From Pontederia crassipes (lineage: Eukaryota; Streptophyta; Magnoliopsida; Commelinales; Pontederiaceae), in the NCBI GenBank assembly GCA_030549335.1, contig JAUKPH010000022.1, forward strand, positions 4,637,001 through 4,701,000: 64,000 nt of DNA. Reading direction: 5' to 3'. A program made the position numbers and the translations under genes. The notes beneath the pieces are model-generated. The model was given only the letters and a program-made list of their open reading frames with translations, did not search any database and was not told the origin of the DNA. Positions 11,987-23,400 of this stretch are shown here, in pieces (positions within the stretch are counted from its first letter, which is position 1; every line of letters begins with the position of its first letter).

Positions 11987-12900
11987 ATACCCAATAAAAA
12001 GATTTTCGTCCTCAAAATTCGAACAAACATGGAGGTCAGAAAAGATGAGGATAGCTTTTCAGCATATCCTCCTCTAACTCTCATGTAGCCTTTCTCTCCT
12101 TATGATTCTTCCATTGAACTCTAACTACGGGGATTTTATGTTTGCGTAACTACCGTACCTCACGTCCTAATATCTGAGCTAGCTCCTCCCAATATGTCAT
12201 ATTCTTATTTATCTCCACCAATTATTAATTTTTTTGTCTTCACAAAACAAACACTTTCTAAGCATAGATATGTGGAAAATATCATGAATTTGGATCAACA
12301 ATATTGGTAAGACAAGGGGATAAGCCACGGACGGGCCCTACTCTCTCAAGCATCTCGTAGGGTTTGATAAATCTAAATCCCCATTTGTCAACTATCTTTC
12401 CCCCTCCTCATCCTAACACATGAATACGACATCTCCGTCCATAAAAATCTTAATGGCACCAAGCGAATGGTGGATTTATCATCCGCTCAACTTGTCCATC
12501 GATGGAAAGTAGTACGGAAATGTAGCTTCGTCCCTAAAGACTCATGCAGCTTCTTCCAAAATCTAAATGTAAATATTGTGTATCTATAAAAAATAATGAC
12601 TTTCGGTATACCATGTAACCAAACAATCTCCTCAATAAACATTTACGCCAACTACTCCAATGAATAAGTAGTCTTGATGGACAAGAAATGTGTTGATTTT
12701 TGTCAATTTGTCCACTATCACCCATATAACATTATTAGAAAAAACTGTCACAAAATCTATATTAATCTTCTTCCATTTCCATTCAAGTATAGGCAATGGA
12801 TTCAGTTTACAACAAGGAGCCTGATCTTGAGCGTTAACTTGTTGAAATACTAGACAATGAGATACAAACTCAGCACCTGGCAAAAATATTTTTTTCATAA
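11987..12900 (-). pseudogene. Ty3 chromovirus pol 3' part (integrase to polyprotein end), decayed
   Basis: On the minus strand 12898-12640 reads as the chromovirus integrase zinc-binding/core entry: EFVSHCLVFQQVNAQDQAP, LPILEWKWKKINIDFV, then NVIWVIVDKLTKI. The HHCC pattern and the first catalytic Asp (NIDFV for the usual MDFV) are recognisable. Frameshifts follow. 12170-12036 is the typical end of such polyproteins: VVRVQWKNHKERKATWELE, then EEDMLKSYPHLF and a stop at 12036. A glimpse of the 'FRGRNFF'-type tail and the LTR follow directly. Integrase inserts the cDNA into the genome; this copy cannot. The RT and RNase H of the same element are not seen upstream. Confidence 0.7.
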
Positions 12901-13510
12901 ATTTCTATACGTCTTAGTGCAACTTGGATCAAATGAATATTCTATATTATGACTTTCTTGCATAACCTACTATAAATCATATGCCCCGGATACAAATAGC
13001 CTATCTTGATACGTAAGAATCTCATTATTACTTGCGTGATAATGTTTTTAGTCTTTAGTTAATCCATAAGCATAAAAGTGCTTATGTCAACCTTCTATAC
13101 TTGTCGAATCCTATTCTACAACACTAGTGTCACATGGAGATTGCACAATAAACCTCCATATCCATCACTCTCAAGTGGAAAATCATCCTCGTAAGCTCTT
13201 CAACGGGAGTAATGGCGTGTTGATTCGTGAAATAGCCTCATGACCACAAAGAGTCTATCAGGGTCCGTGAAAGTTGAACTTTTATTTTTCAAAAGCTGAT
13301 TTGACTTAGTTTTGCATGATTCTTCTTTCATTCCCTTCCTTTGTCATTTTTCATCGATAATTTTTTGCAAAACACACCAACTAGAGGTAGATTGCTACCT
13401 CAAAGAAATTAAAGAAATAAATATAAAATTAGATGCATTCTATAGAAAATTACACAAAATAAGCCCAAACACAATCCTAATTGTATGTTTTAAAATGCAT
13501 GCATCATGCG
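12901..13510. other. Unassigned stretch between two pol relics
   Basis: No clear domain, terminal repeat or LTR boundary. The 80-residue frame at 13312-13554 overlaps the RNase H relic in another frame and is not a gene. Confidence 0.3.
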
Positions 13511-13740
13511 GCTATTGTATTTGCATTGAAGATATGAAAACATTAGTTATATGACAAGCATGTTCAAATTTTCACTGACCATAAAAGTTCGAAGGAGTTC
13601 AAGATCCAAAAGAAACTTAATCAAAGACAACAAAAATGGATCAAGTTCACTAAAGATTATGTTGTGACCATGGAATATCATCCAAAAAAAGCTAATGTAG
13701 TTGCTGATGCATTGACCGAAAAGTTCAAGGACAGTGTGAC
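13511..13740 (+). pseudogene. Ty3 RNase H C-terminal relic, plus orientation
   Basis: The plus frame reads IVFALKI-KH-LYDKHVQIFTDH, then QKKLNQRQQKWIKFTKDY and VTMEYHPKKANVVADALTEK. This is the end of the RNase H domain and the tether to integrase of a chromovirus. The conserved TDH Asp and the ADAL motif are retained. Two stops interrupt it. It faces opposite to the pol relic at 11987-12900, so the two come from different insertions or an inversion. Downstream sequence (13741-14111) is not recognisable. Confidence 0.7.
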
Positions 13741-14289
13741 ATCATAGAACTTAGGCATTTTTAGATAGAACTGTATTACAAGGAAATTTTGATCTCATGG
13801 GCTGTTAAATGTTAGTTACGACTGTGATGATAGTTTTTCACACATCAGCTATAACATTTCACGGACCGAGCAATATGTACATTTCAACTAAAAAATCTTA
13901 CAAGTTATGACATATTTTTCACGGCTATTACATCTGATCATCATGGATCTCCCAGCTTCATGGCTCCTCTAGTGGGTGGAAAAGAAAAATTCATCACAGG
14001 CCGCTACGAATTGAAGGGTTTTAAAGACAAATATCCCTTGGGGTCGTTACAGGGCCATCACAAATATCAAAGAAAGGTTGAAGGAAATTTTTATCATTTA
14101 ATGAGTCGTGACACTACAAGAAAATTAAGAATTTGCGATGGACTTTTTTCGACGGATGAAAATCCTTCACATTTTTCGACGGCATTTGTGACGGATAAAA
14201 AAACCTTCCAAAATACCAAAGGCTAAGCAGTCCCTTCGCTACTACGGACGAAAAATCACCGTCTTTAAGTTACCGAGGGATAATTTCGA

Positions 14290-15420
14290 AGGTCAGATCC
14301 ATCTGTAATTATATTTATAATAATATATATGTGATAAAATATAAGTATATATCTAATATTTTATTAATAAACTTACCGAAGGGTCTAGCCTTCTTAAATC
14401 CATCGGTAATTTCTAAGGTCAGATCTTTTTTACTGTCGATAATTATATTTATAATAATATATATGTGATAAAATATAAGTATATATCTAATATTTTATTA
14501 ATAAACTTACCGAAGGTTCTAGCATTCGAAATTATCAAGAGATTTAAATCTGTCGATAATTTCGAAGGCTAGATCCGTTGGTAATTATATTTATAATAAT
14601 ATACATGTGATATGATATAAGTATACGTTTAATATTTTATTATTAAAATTACCGACGGATTTAGTCTTCAAAATTATCGGGGGATGTGGATCATCCCTCG
14701 GTAAATCCGAAGGCTAGATCTGCCAATAAATATATTTATAATAATATATATGATATGATATAAGTATACATTTAATATTTTATTATTAAAATTACCGACG
14801 AGTTTAGCCTTCGAAATTACCAAGGAATGTGGATCCGTCGGTAATACCGAAGGCTACGTCCGTCAGTAATTAAATTTTATATTTTATTATTAATGTTAAT
14901 AATATAATACATATACATAATATTAATACATATAATATTATTAATTCTTAATAATAATATTTTATATTATAAATATTAGTAATGAAATATTAAATTTATT
15001 TTAATACCATCTATAAGTATTATTTTAATATTACATATATAATGTAATATAAAATAGAAGAGTAACATTTTATTATTAAATTACTGATGAGTGGGAGGGG
15101 GGGGGGGGGGGGGGTGGGGCCTTCTGTAGTACGGACGGATGGGCCTTCTGTACTACCAAAGGGTAAAACCATTGGTAAACATTATTTTATTACTATATAT
15201 ATAACATAATATAAAATAGAAGAGTAATATTTTATTAGTAAATTATCAACGGGTGGGGCCTTCTGTAGTACCTACGGATGGACCTCCGTTGGTACTACCG
15301 AAGGGTAAAATCGTCGGTAAACATTATTTTAATACTATATATAAAATAGAAAAGTAACATTTTATTATTAAATTATCGACTAGTGGGACCTTCTGTATTA
15401 CCGATGGATCAAAATCCGAC
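14290..15420. repeat. Subterminal tandem repeats (~140 bp) of the outer CACTA
   Basis: A block 'atatttataataatatat...tttaatattttattattaaa...taccgaagg' recurs at about 14310, 14444, 14586 and 14730. A related 'aaaatagaagagtaacatttta' block recurs at about 15049, 15209 and 15342. Each unit joins an AT-rich piece to a 'taccgacgg(N)ttagccttcg' motif that resembles the subterminal binding motifs. Confidence 0.75.
15097..15114 (+). repeat. Homopolymer run of 18 G
   Basis: Eighteen G residues in the subterminal repeat unit, where the sister units have a short gtgggg. The length in the assembly may not be reliable. Confidence 0.85.
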
Positions 15421-15427
15421 GAAGGGC

Positions 15428-17263
15428 CACTACAAGAAAATCGAATAATAGCAACCAAGAAACACAATGATAGGGAGGCCCTATTGCGTCTCCGTGACAT
15501 AGAGCGTCACTTTAGCATCCAACTAGCGTCGCTTATATGCGATGCCGCATAACGGTGGCTAATGGCATCGCAATAGTGCCAACAAAAATGGAGATGCTAC
15601 TAGCGCTAGTTGTTGACGTTATTAAGACGCGTGGTGTCCAACTGGGAGCAGTAGAAATGTGTCACTAAGTCGACGCTCAAGTGGCGCTACAGCGGAGGCG
15701 CTATTCCGGCGCCCAAGAGACGTTAATGTTATGTGTAAGTTGACGCTATTTCGGCGCTGCAGTGACGCAAAAATAATGGTTGTTGCATCATCAATGAGAC
15801 ACTAATATGGTGCTAAGGACGATATATATAACTTAGAGTCAACTATATTGGCGACGCTAATGTGATGCTAATTGCAAAAATCTTTAACCCATAACAACTG
15901 CTTTTTTTCCCCTTCCCACACCATATAATTATATAATGCATATATATCCATTGATACATTGATATTCATCACAGACATAATATGAAAGCATCACAAGCAT
16001 AATATTTAAGATAAGAATATGAAAAGTAATAAACTGAACTAACAAACTATACGTATATCTAAGTCTATAAATGACAAAAGCATAGTTTCTATCCCTGGTC
16101 CAGACGTGCTCGGTCCATGGCCTCGTGGGGATGGATTCTGCGTCAAGATCAATCCCTAAATCGCCTACAATAGCGGACCCAACTGCTGCGACACATGCTG
16201 CGATATCTAATACGATAGCTGATGTGATAGCTGTTGAGATAGCTGCGTTACATCAAGTGCAACGGATGAGCTCAGAGCAGATGAGCCGCCTGCATATCCT
16301 CCGCTCCTCCTAGGTACCTAAGCGGATGTGCAGAGGCCACGCAAGTATCCTCCTCGTGTCGTGCCGCCCAACTCCTCCCAAACATTAGGGTCCTCTATGA
16401 AATAGAAAAATTATACAATCTTATAATATATGAATTATATATCAAAAAACAAATAAATTAAAAACATGACAAAACCATCAAAGAAACATTACATGGTGGC
16501 TGAGTACTCGGATCATCTCCGTACTTTTCAGTCATTTTCGCATTATACTCATCCTAAAAAATTTAAACATTGTGCATTTAAAAAATAGTGCACTAACGTC
16601 AATAACCAAATGAACATGTGATGAGACTTATTGAAAGTCTACGAGCAGTGAGCGTGACTTCAAGTCATTTGTCTTTCGGCTCTTATGTGTGGCCTCATAG
16701 ACCACGAAAAGTCCACGGGACCGCCTTCTTTCTCCTTCAACGATAAAGTTTCAAATTTTATAACATAAGTATAAGTCAAAAGTTTAATAAATTAAATTTA
16801 TATGTAAATTATCATGTGCCGTCAATGCTCGTCAAATCGCATCAACCCCCTGTGTGGATGTGGGTCCCAAGCTTCGAAAGACGATTAACTCTTGCCTTTT
16901 CCAACTTCCTTTGCCATCGTTCATCCATCCTTTATGAACATCAAATACTTAGACTTTTAAAAACTATAAATTTAATAAAAAAATTTAAAAGTAAACATAC
17001 TTACCACTTCCTACATAAGGACTCCCATATCGAGTGCCTAATATGCCTTGGGCATCTTTGTATGCCCTGCTCCAAAGTGAAGCCGGCGGACATGACGACC
17101 TTACGAAACTTGTATAATCGATTTCGAAGGCGTTTCACGGTGACCTCCTCAAAAGCTCTCCGGGACTCAACTGAGGCGCAATACAATGCTAGTGGCGTCA
17201 ATTTAGCGTCACCATATTTCGAGATGCTATTTGGCGTCGCTAATCGCCAGTTTTCTTGTAGTG
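15428..17263 (-). mobile_element. Nested CACTA element, 1836 bp, TSD GGC
   Basis: The left end reads CACTACAAGAAAATCG. The right end CAGTTTTCTTGTAGTG is its inverse. Perfect 3-bp target duplications GGC lie at 15425-15427 and 17264-17266. Subterminal motifs are gcgtcgc / gcgacgc-type (e.g. 15530, 17230), different from the host element's cgacgg family, so this is a separate CACTA family. It carries a minus-strand TNPA-like pseudogene, which sets its orientation. No TNPD-type transposase is present, so it would depend on help in trans. Confidence 0.88.
16085..17205 (-). pseudogene. CACTA TNPA-like protein (plant Transposase_24/Ptta type), multi-exon relic
   Basis: The minus strand can be read as several exons. 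The first (17205-17005) gives FRKVVMSAGFTLEQG, then HSIWESLCRKW and a good donor (gtaagt). The second (about 16947-16820) has GWMNDGKGSWKRQ, then RLSKLGTHIHTGG, the Thr/His-Thr-Gly-Gly signature of this family. The third (about 16745-16625) has GPVDFFVVYEATHKSRK, matching the family's 'ptr-e-f--TH-kk' block. The fourth (about 16553-16480) has DEYNAKMTEKYGDDPST. The last (16395-16085) begins EDPNVWEELGGTTRGG and becomes Ser/Gln-rich with stops. Family role: binds subterminal motifs and assists CACTA excision. Exon limits are approximate. Stops and frame changes make it non-functional. Confidence 0.62.
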
Positions 17264-17329
17264 GGCTTAGCTGTCAGTACATTCTAATTCCTTCCCATCT
17301 TACATTTCCCTCCCCATGCGGTCTCCAGT

Positions 17330-18060
17330 TGAAGGATGTCGGATCCGGCCGCTCATAGGCTGAATCCGCCACATGCAGTCGGATCGGATGCATGCAGTCG
17401 AATCGACTGCAGACAGTCGGATACCGCCGCACACAGGCTGGATCGACTATAGGCAGTCAGATCTGATCGCTCGCAGTCTGATCCGACCGCTCATCGCGCA
17501 TAGTTAGATCCAGTCGCTCGCATGCCGGATCAGTCGCATGTAGCTAAATTCGGTAGCTCGTAGGCCGGATCGGCTGCATGCAGTCGGATTGACTGCAAGC
17601 AGTCGAATCCGGTCGCCACCGGGTGGATCGGCCGCACGCAATCTGATCCGGCCGCCCGTAGGCCGGATCACCTTCATGTAGCTGGATTCGACCACCGCTG
17701 GCCAGATCGGCTGCACGCAGCCAGATCCGGCCGCCCGCTGGCCAGATCTGACCTCTCTTGAGTCGTAGGCTAGATCAACCGTAGGAAGTCGGATGCCACC
17801 GCCCGTAGGAGGATTGGCCGCAAGCAGTCATATCCGCCCGCCCGCTAGCCTGAACGACCATAGGTATCCGGATCCGACCGCTCGCACGCCAGATCGGCTA
17901 CATGCATGCTGAATCGGTCGTAGCCAGTCAAATTCGGTTGTTTGTACGTCATTTCTATCACAGGTAGTCGGATCACTGCCCGCAGACAGTCTCTCTCTTG
18001 CCTGACCTGTGCCGTAAGATCGGATCACGAGGCGGCCGATCCGACCGTAGGTCTCTTTTT
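17330..18060. repeat. GC-rich minisatellite (gatccggccgccc units) in the outer CACTA
   Basis: About 25-40 imperfect units of roughly 20-25 bp vary around cggccggatcggctgcacgcag. The same motif vocabulary occurs in two other CACTA elements of the window. Confidence 0.7.
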
Positions 18061-20424
18061 TAATGTTTTAAAATAAGTTTGCAATGGGTTCTCCCGTCTG
18101 AAACTCTGATGGGAGAGCTTCCCGTCGGAACATTCGACGGGTCCTTCCCGTCGAAGGATAACACATGCTACTACATTTGAGTTGAATCCAGCTCTAGTCA
18201 CCATGATTAGGCAACATCAATTTGTAAGAATACACACTAAAGATCCAATTTTGCTTGTGGACAATTTCAAGAAGATTTGTAACATTGTTCACTTTCACAA
18301 CACAACCGTGGATAATGTCTACATGAGATTGTTTTCATTTTCACTCAAGGATAGAGTCAAGATTTGGTGGAAGTCTCATCATAAAAAAATTGCAACTTGG
18401 GACTCAACTAGCCAACTATTTCTATTTGAATTTTTTTTCCTCCTAGCAAAATTGACAACTATAGAGATCAAATTACTAGATTCTACCAACTAGATAAGGA
18501 GAAAATATGTAATGTTTGGCAAAGACTTTAAGGATTGCTGAGAGCATGTTCACATCATAGATTTGAGAAATGACAATTGGTGAATTATTTTCACAAATGA
18601 CTGAATTATCCTTCTAAAGTAGCTTTGGACAAATTTGTAGGTGGGATCTTTGCATCCAAGAACATTGATGAGGCATATCAATTATTAGAACATATAGCCA
18701 AGAACCATCACTTCTTGACTGATGATAGAGCAAGAAGACCACAATTTGACAATCAAGTTAACAATGTAGATATTCTTTTTGTCAAAGTAGAAGAAGAAGT
18801 ACAAAAAGCTTTGGAGAAGCTCAACATTACACTTAAGGTCAACAATATATCCAATAGTGAAAATAAATATGATGTTTATGGAAACTAGGACATATAACAT
18901 AAAGTTGCAACTTAATATTCAACAATATGATCATACTACTGATCAAGTCAATGCAGTTGTGAATTATGGTGTGAAGCCTCCTCGTGAGTACTACACTCCT
19001 AAAAGTAGAAATTATCCATCTTTTTCCTACAAGGCAAATCATTATCAAGTTCCATCAGTTCAAAATTCTAACTAGCAACCTAAAGTTGCACCTAAGAGTC
19101 AACCACTTCCTTACAGTCAAACAAAGGTCACTATACGAGCAACAAGTTCAGACTGGAAATCTAAGATGGAAGAGTTGTTAGAAACATTGTTGAAGAAGCA
19201 AGAGAAGCAAGATGAAGTGATGCTGAAATTAGCTTCTCAAATTGAAAACTTAAGTTCTCACAACAAGATTCTTAAAAATCAGATAGCTCAACAAGCTCGT
19301 ACTTCAACTAGAACTCCAGAAATTCTTTCAGGACAACCTGAAATTAATTCTAAAGAGCAAGTGCAAATTATTCAACTTAGAAGTGGTAGAGTTATTGAAG
19401 AACTAATGAAACATGTTGTTGAAGACAATTCAGCTAGAGTTATTCCATCATCAAAGTTGTAGTTGAGAAGGAGAAAAAAATATCACAAAAAAAAGTTAAA
19501 GAGGCCTAGATATACTCAAAAGGAATGCAAGAATTTATTAACTTGTTCCATTTCCACAAAGGATAGTCAAGACTAGACAAGATCAATAGTATGGAAAATT
19601 TCTAGAAATCCTAAAGAAACTCTATATTAATGTGCCATTTGTTGAAGCCATTTAGGAAATGCCTTCCTATGCTAAATTTCTTAAGGAGATTCTAAGAAGT
19701 GAAAAATTATTAGGCATGAGACTATAGCGTTAACCGAAGAAGCTTTAACTATAATTTAGAATAAACTCCCTCCAAAACTGAAAGATCCAGAAAGTTTTTC
19801 AATTTCATGTGAGATTAGAAACAGAAAAACTCAAAGGGCTATGTGTGATTTAGGATATTAGTGTAATTCCCTTGTCACTATGCAGAAAATTAGAAGTTAG
19901 AGATTTGAAGCCCACTAATATGTTAAGTACCCACATGGTATCCTTGAAGACATACCATTGAAGGTTGGAAAGTTCTACATTCCTGTAGACTTTATTATTC
20001 TTGATATGGATAAAAACTTGAATACTTCAATTCCATTGGGTAGACCATTCTTAGCTATTGTAGGAGTTGCAATTTATGTCAAAGAAGGAAAATTAACATT
20101 TCAAATTAGAGAAGACAAGATATAATTCAATGTAGCCCAAGTTATCAGTAGTCTCAATTTTTAACATGAAGACATTGAAGATAGGTAAATTAATCGGCTA
20201 GTAGAACAAGTTTTTACAATAATTCCAATTGAATATCCTTTATAAAGATGTCTGATATTTGATCATTTGAAAGAATTAAATGACCCCGAAGTTAAGGCTT
20301 GTCATTCTATTTTGGAGGCAACTAAATCTGTAGAAACATCTGAGATTCAGAATGTGATGCAAAAAGCTTTCATTATTGAAATTAAGTCAAGTGGTGTTAA
20401 GGAAGATATTTTTTCAAATTGGAG

Positions 20425-20527
20425 CCGAAACCACTTCCTACAACAACAACAACAACAACAAAGCCTTATCCCACTAGGTGGGGTCGGCTACATGGATCAT
20501 ACGACGCCATTCCGAAACCACTTCCTA
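20425..20527 (-). mobile_element. 5'-truncated Au-type SINE (71 bp) with 16-bp target duplication
   Basis: Insert 20441-20511 on the minus strand reads ...gatccatgtagccgacc, then tagtgggataaggc, and ends in (TTG)n. This is the conserved 3' end of Au-family plant SINEs. Perfect 16-bp direct repeats ccgaaaccacttccta flank it (20425-20440 and 20512-20527). Removing the insert restores continuous Athila-like sequence, so it inserted after the retrotransposon. The Pol III promoter half is absent, so it is a dead-on-arrival copy. Confidence 0.92.
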
Positions 20528-21554
20528 ATAATATGATAATTAGTTTCTAGAGGAAAACTCCACATATCTAGTGATAATCAATGCCAAGTTATCCCAAAAT
20601 CAAGTTCAAGAACTGTTAAAGGATTGAAGCTATACAAAGAAGTGATTGGATATACAATTGATGACATCAAAGAAATCAATTCCTCAATTTGCATACATAG
20701 GATCCCTATGGAAAATAATTATAAGGCCACAATTGAAGGTCAAAGAAGATTGAATCTAGTTGTGAAGAAAGGTGTGCTAAAGCTTTTCAATGTTGGAATC
20801 ATTTATTCAATCTCAGATAGTGAATGAGTTAGTCCTATTCAAGTTGTGCTAAAAAAAAGTGGAATTACAGTTGTGAAATCTGATTTTAATGAGTTGATTT
20901 CTATTAGGACAATAACTGGATGGAGAATGTGTATTAATTTTAGAAATTTAAACAATACAACATGAAAGAACCATTGTCCACTCCCTTTCATTGATCATAT
21001 GTTAGATAGATTAGCCAAGCACTCACATTTCTGCTACTTAGATGGCTATTCAAAATTCTTACATATTCCAATTCACCCTCAAAATTAGGACAAGACAACT
21101 TTCGCATGTGGGACATTTGCTTATAGAAGAATTTCATTTGGATTAAGCAATGCCTCAGTTACACTTCAAAGGTGTATGATGTTAATTTTTTTAGATTTGA
21201 AGACATTATGAAAGTTTTCATGGATCACTTTTTAATATATGAAAATTTTTTTGAAAACTGTTTGAAAAAATTGACAAGAGTACTACAAAGATGCAAGGAT
21301 TCCAATTTGATTCTTAATTGGAGAAAATGTCACTTTATGGTTCAAGAAAGAGTTGTTGACACATTGACTCTAGCAAGGGAACTGAAATGGATAAGGCCAA
21401 GATTGAAGCTATCAAGAAGCTACCACCATCAAAAAAATGTCAAGGCAATAAGAAGTTTCTTTGGCTATATAGAAGATTTATAAAGAACTTCTCAATGATA
21501 GCTAGACCCCTCACAAAATTGTTAACAAAAAGATTCTGAATTCAATTTTGATGA

Positions 21555-21900
21555 AGAATGTTTGAAAACTTTCAATCAACTGAAACAAGCTCTAACATCA
21601 GCCCCAAATCACCAGATTGGTATTTGCCATTTGAAGTGATGTGTGATGCATCTCATCAAGCAGGAAGGGTAGTTCTAGGTCAAACAAAAGATAAAAAAAA
21701 ACATCATGTTATTTGCTATGCTAGCAAGACTCTTGATGAATCTCAAATCAATTATGCTACTATTGAAAAAGAGTTGTTTGTTGTGATATTTTCTTTTGAT
21801 AAATTCATACCATATTTAGTTTGAGCTAAAGTCATTATGTACGGTGATCATCAAATTGTGAGGCATCTCATTAACAAGAACGAATCAAAGCCAAGAATAT
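21555..21900 (+). pseudogene. RNase H domain of the Athila-like element
   Basis: The best preserved stretch of the element (open 21558-21824). It reads WYLPFEVMCDASHQAGRVV, then CYASKTLDESQINYATIEKE. The DAS aspartate and the IEKE glutamate of the RNase H site are kept. It ends IPYLV and a stop where Athila RNase H normally continues. After an in-frame break, MYGDHQIVRHLINK is legible. The enzyme would remove the RNA template during reverse transcription. Confidence 0.85.
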
Positions 21901-22039
21901 TTGATGTGGAAATCAAAAACAAAAAACATTGAAAATTTAGTACCTGACCATTAGTCCAAATTGGATGGTGGTTCTAAATTTCTCACAATTCCTATTAATA
22001 AATCTTTTCCAAATGATTTTTTATTGACCATCTCAATTG

Positions 22040-23220
22040 ATCAAACTCCATGATATTCTAATATTGTCAATTATTTAGCTTGTGGAATCATTTCAACTGA
22101 TTACTCATACTAGCAAAAGCAAAAGTTATTTTATGACATTAAAGACTACTCTTGGGACGATACATTTCTATTCAAAAAGTACCCTAATGGAATGTTTAGA
22201 AGATGTGTGCCAGAATTTGAATTCCAAGATATTCTAAAATGTCACTCTTCACCTTATGGAGGATATGGCGCGACTCAGATGGCAGTTGTCAAAAGGTACT
22301 TCAATCAGGATTTTATTGGCCTTCTCTATTTAAAGATGCTCATTTTTTGATTTGATACATATCAATATCAAAGAGCGGGAATAATTTCCAGAAGAAATAA
22401 AATACCCCAAAGTTAAATTCTAGAGGTTGAAATTTTTTTATGTCTAGGGAACTAATTATATGAGACCTTTTCCGAGCTAATTTGGATAAAAGTTCATTTT
22501 ATTAATTGATGATTATGTATCAAAGGATAAAAGTTCATTTTATTAACTGATGATTATCAAAGTGGATTGAAGCAATCCCAATAGTTGCTACTGATTATAA
22601 GGTTGTGATCAGATTATTCAAATGTCATTTTTTCAAAATTTGGAGTTTCAATAGTAGTTATCAGTAATAGAGGAAACCACTCTAATGAAAAGAGTATTAA
22701 AAATCTTTTGAGCAAGTATGGGATCAAACATAAGGTCTCAACATTATCATCCTCAAACCAATGACCGAGCTAAAATTTCAAATAGGAAAATTAAAAGCAT
22801 TTTGGAGAAGACTGTCTCATTGTTTAGAAAGGATTGGAGTAGTAAACTGAACGATGCTTTATGGGCTTATAGAATAGCTTATAAGTCTTCAGTTGGTGTT
22901 TGTCCCTATAAGTTGATTTATGGAAAAACATATCATTTGCCAATTAAGCTTGAACACAAGACATATTAGGCGATCATAGTTCTAAAGTATGATATGAAAT
23001 CTTGTGGTCAAAAGAGAGTACTGCAATTGGATGAATTAGATAAAATCAGGTTTAATGCTTATTACAATTCTAAATTTTACAAAGAGAGAACAAAGAGATG
23101 GCATGACAATAGAATTTTAAAAAAGAAAATCAATGAAGAAGACTTGATTCTATTGTACAATTCAAGACTGAAATTATTTTCTAAAAAAACTGAAAATCAG
23201 ATGACCATGATCATTTAAAG
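22040..23220 (+). pseudogene. Integrase domain and polyprotein C-terminus of the Athila-like element
   Basis: The zinc-binding entry is near 22190-22260 (RRCVPEFEFQDILKCHSSPYGG). The core is scrambled between 22330 and 22690, with a ~41-bp local duplication at 22485-22560. From 22718 the frame is clear: [38 protein letters not shown] and [16 protein letters not shown]. Then 22994-23216 has LQLDELDKIRFNAYYNSKFY. The position where I expect the catalytic Glu (usual QAE) reads RAK, so the DDE triad is probably broken. Confidence 0.85.
22485..22560. repeat. ~41-bp local tandem duplication in integrase relic
   Basis: The phrase 'ggataaaagttcattttatt' followed by aaNtgatgattat occurs twice (about 22486 and 22525). 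The second copy restores the reading into CAAAGTGG, so a post-insertion slippage duplication is likely. Confidence 0.7.
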
Positions 23221-23400
23221 TTCACAAAGTTTATTCTTTTGGAGCTGTAAATATCAAAAGTGAAAATTCAAACATTTTCAAAATTAACTATCAAAGATTG
23301 AAATTATATAATCTGACAATAAACAATTAAGTTAAGGAAGTGCCCAGGCTATCAAATCTGAATTCCCTAGTTGACACTGAGTTGTAACAATACCTAGCCT

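Larger units (their letters stand above)
14112..18165. mobile_element. CACTA element, 3' end not found, interrupted by a second CACTA
   Basis: The left end reads CACTACAAGAAAATTAAG, followed by subterminal cgacgga / ttcgacggc motifs. The body has tandem repeats (14290-15420). It is then split by the CACTA at 15428-17263. It resumes with a GC-rich repeat (17330-18060) and a right subterminal part (18070-18160: cccgtc, ttcccgtcgaagg) in the same style as the element at 3349. The expected terminal CTTGTAGTG is missing; sequence changes to Athila-like gag at about 18166. So it looks truncated on the right. No transposase seen in its own sequence. Confidence 0.65.
18166..23400 (+). pseudogene. Athila-like Ty3 retrotransposon gag-pol, heavily decayed
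   Basis: All domains are present in canonical Ty3 order but split among frames. Gag (18166-18900) starts FELNPALVTMIRQHQF and continues LKDRVKIWW. Protease (about 19740-20160) includes RAMCDLG and a later NTSIPLGRPFL. RT (about 20830-21500) shows GWRMCINFRNLNN, HSHFCYLDGYSKFLHI and FGLSNASVTLQRCM. RNase H is 21555-21900 and integrase 22040-23220. In the RT active site the usual F-x-D-D reads FMDH (near 21217), so a catalytic Asp is lost. The polyprotein end (INYQRLKLY) is near 23310, followed by the conserved 'cttcttaggaggccacccaag' landmark typical of Athila-like elements. Many stops; long dead. The 5' LTR and leader are missing at the CACTA junction. Confidence 0.88.

Noticed and set aside
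16816-17358. 180-residue plus frame
   Set aside because: Shadow of the minus-strand TNPA-like relic; it also crosses the CACTA terminus and target duplication at 17263.
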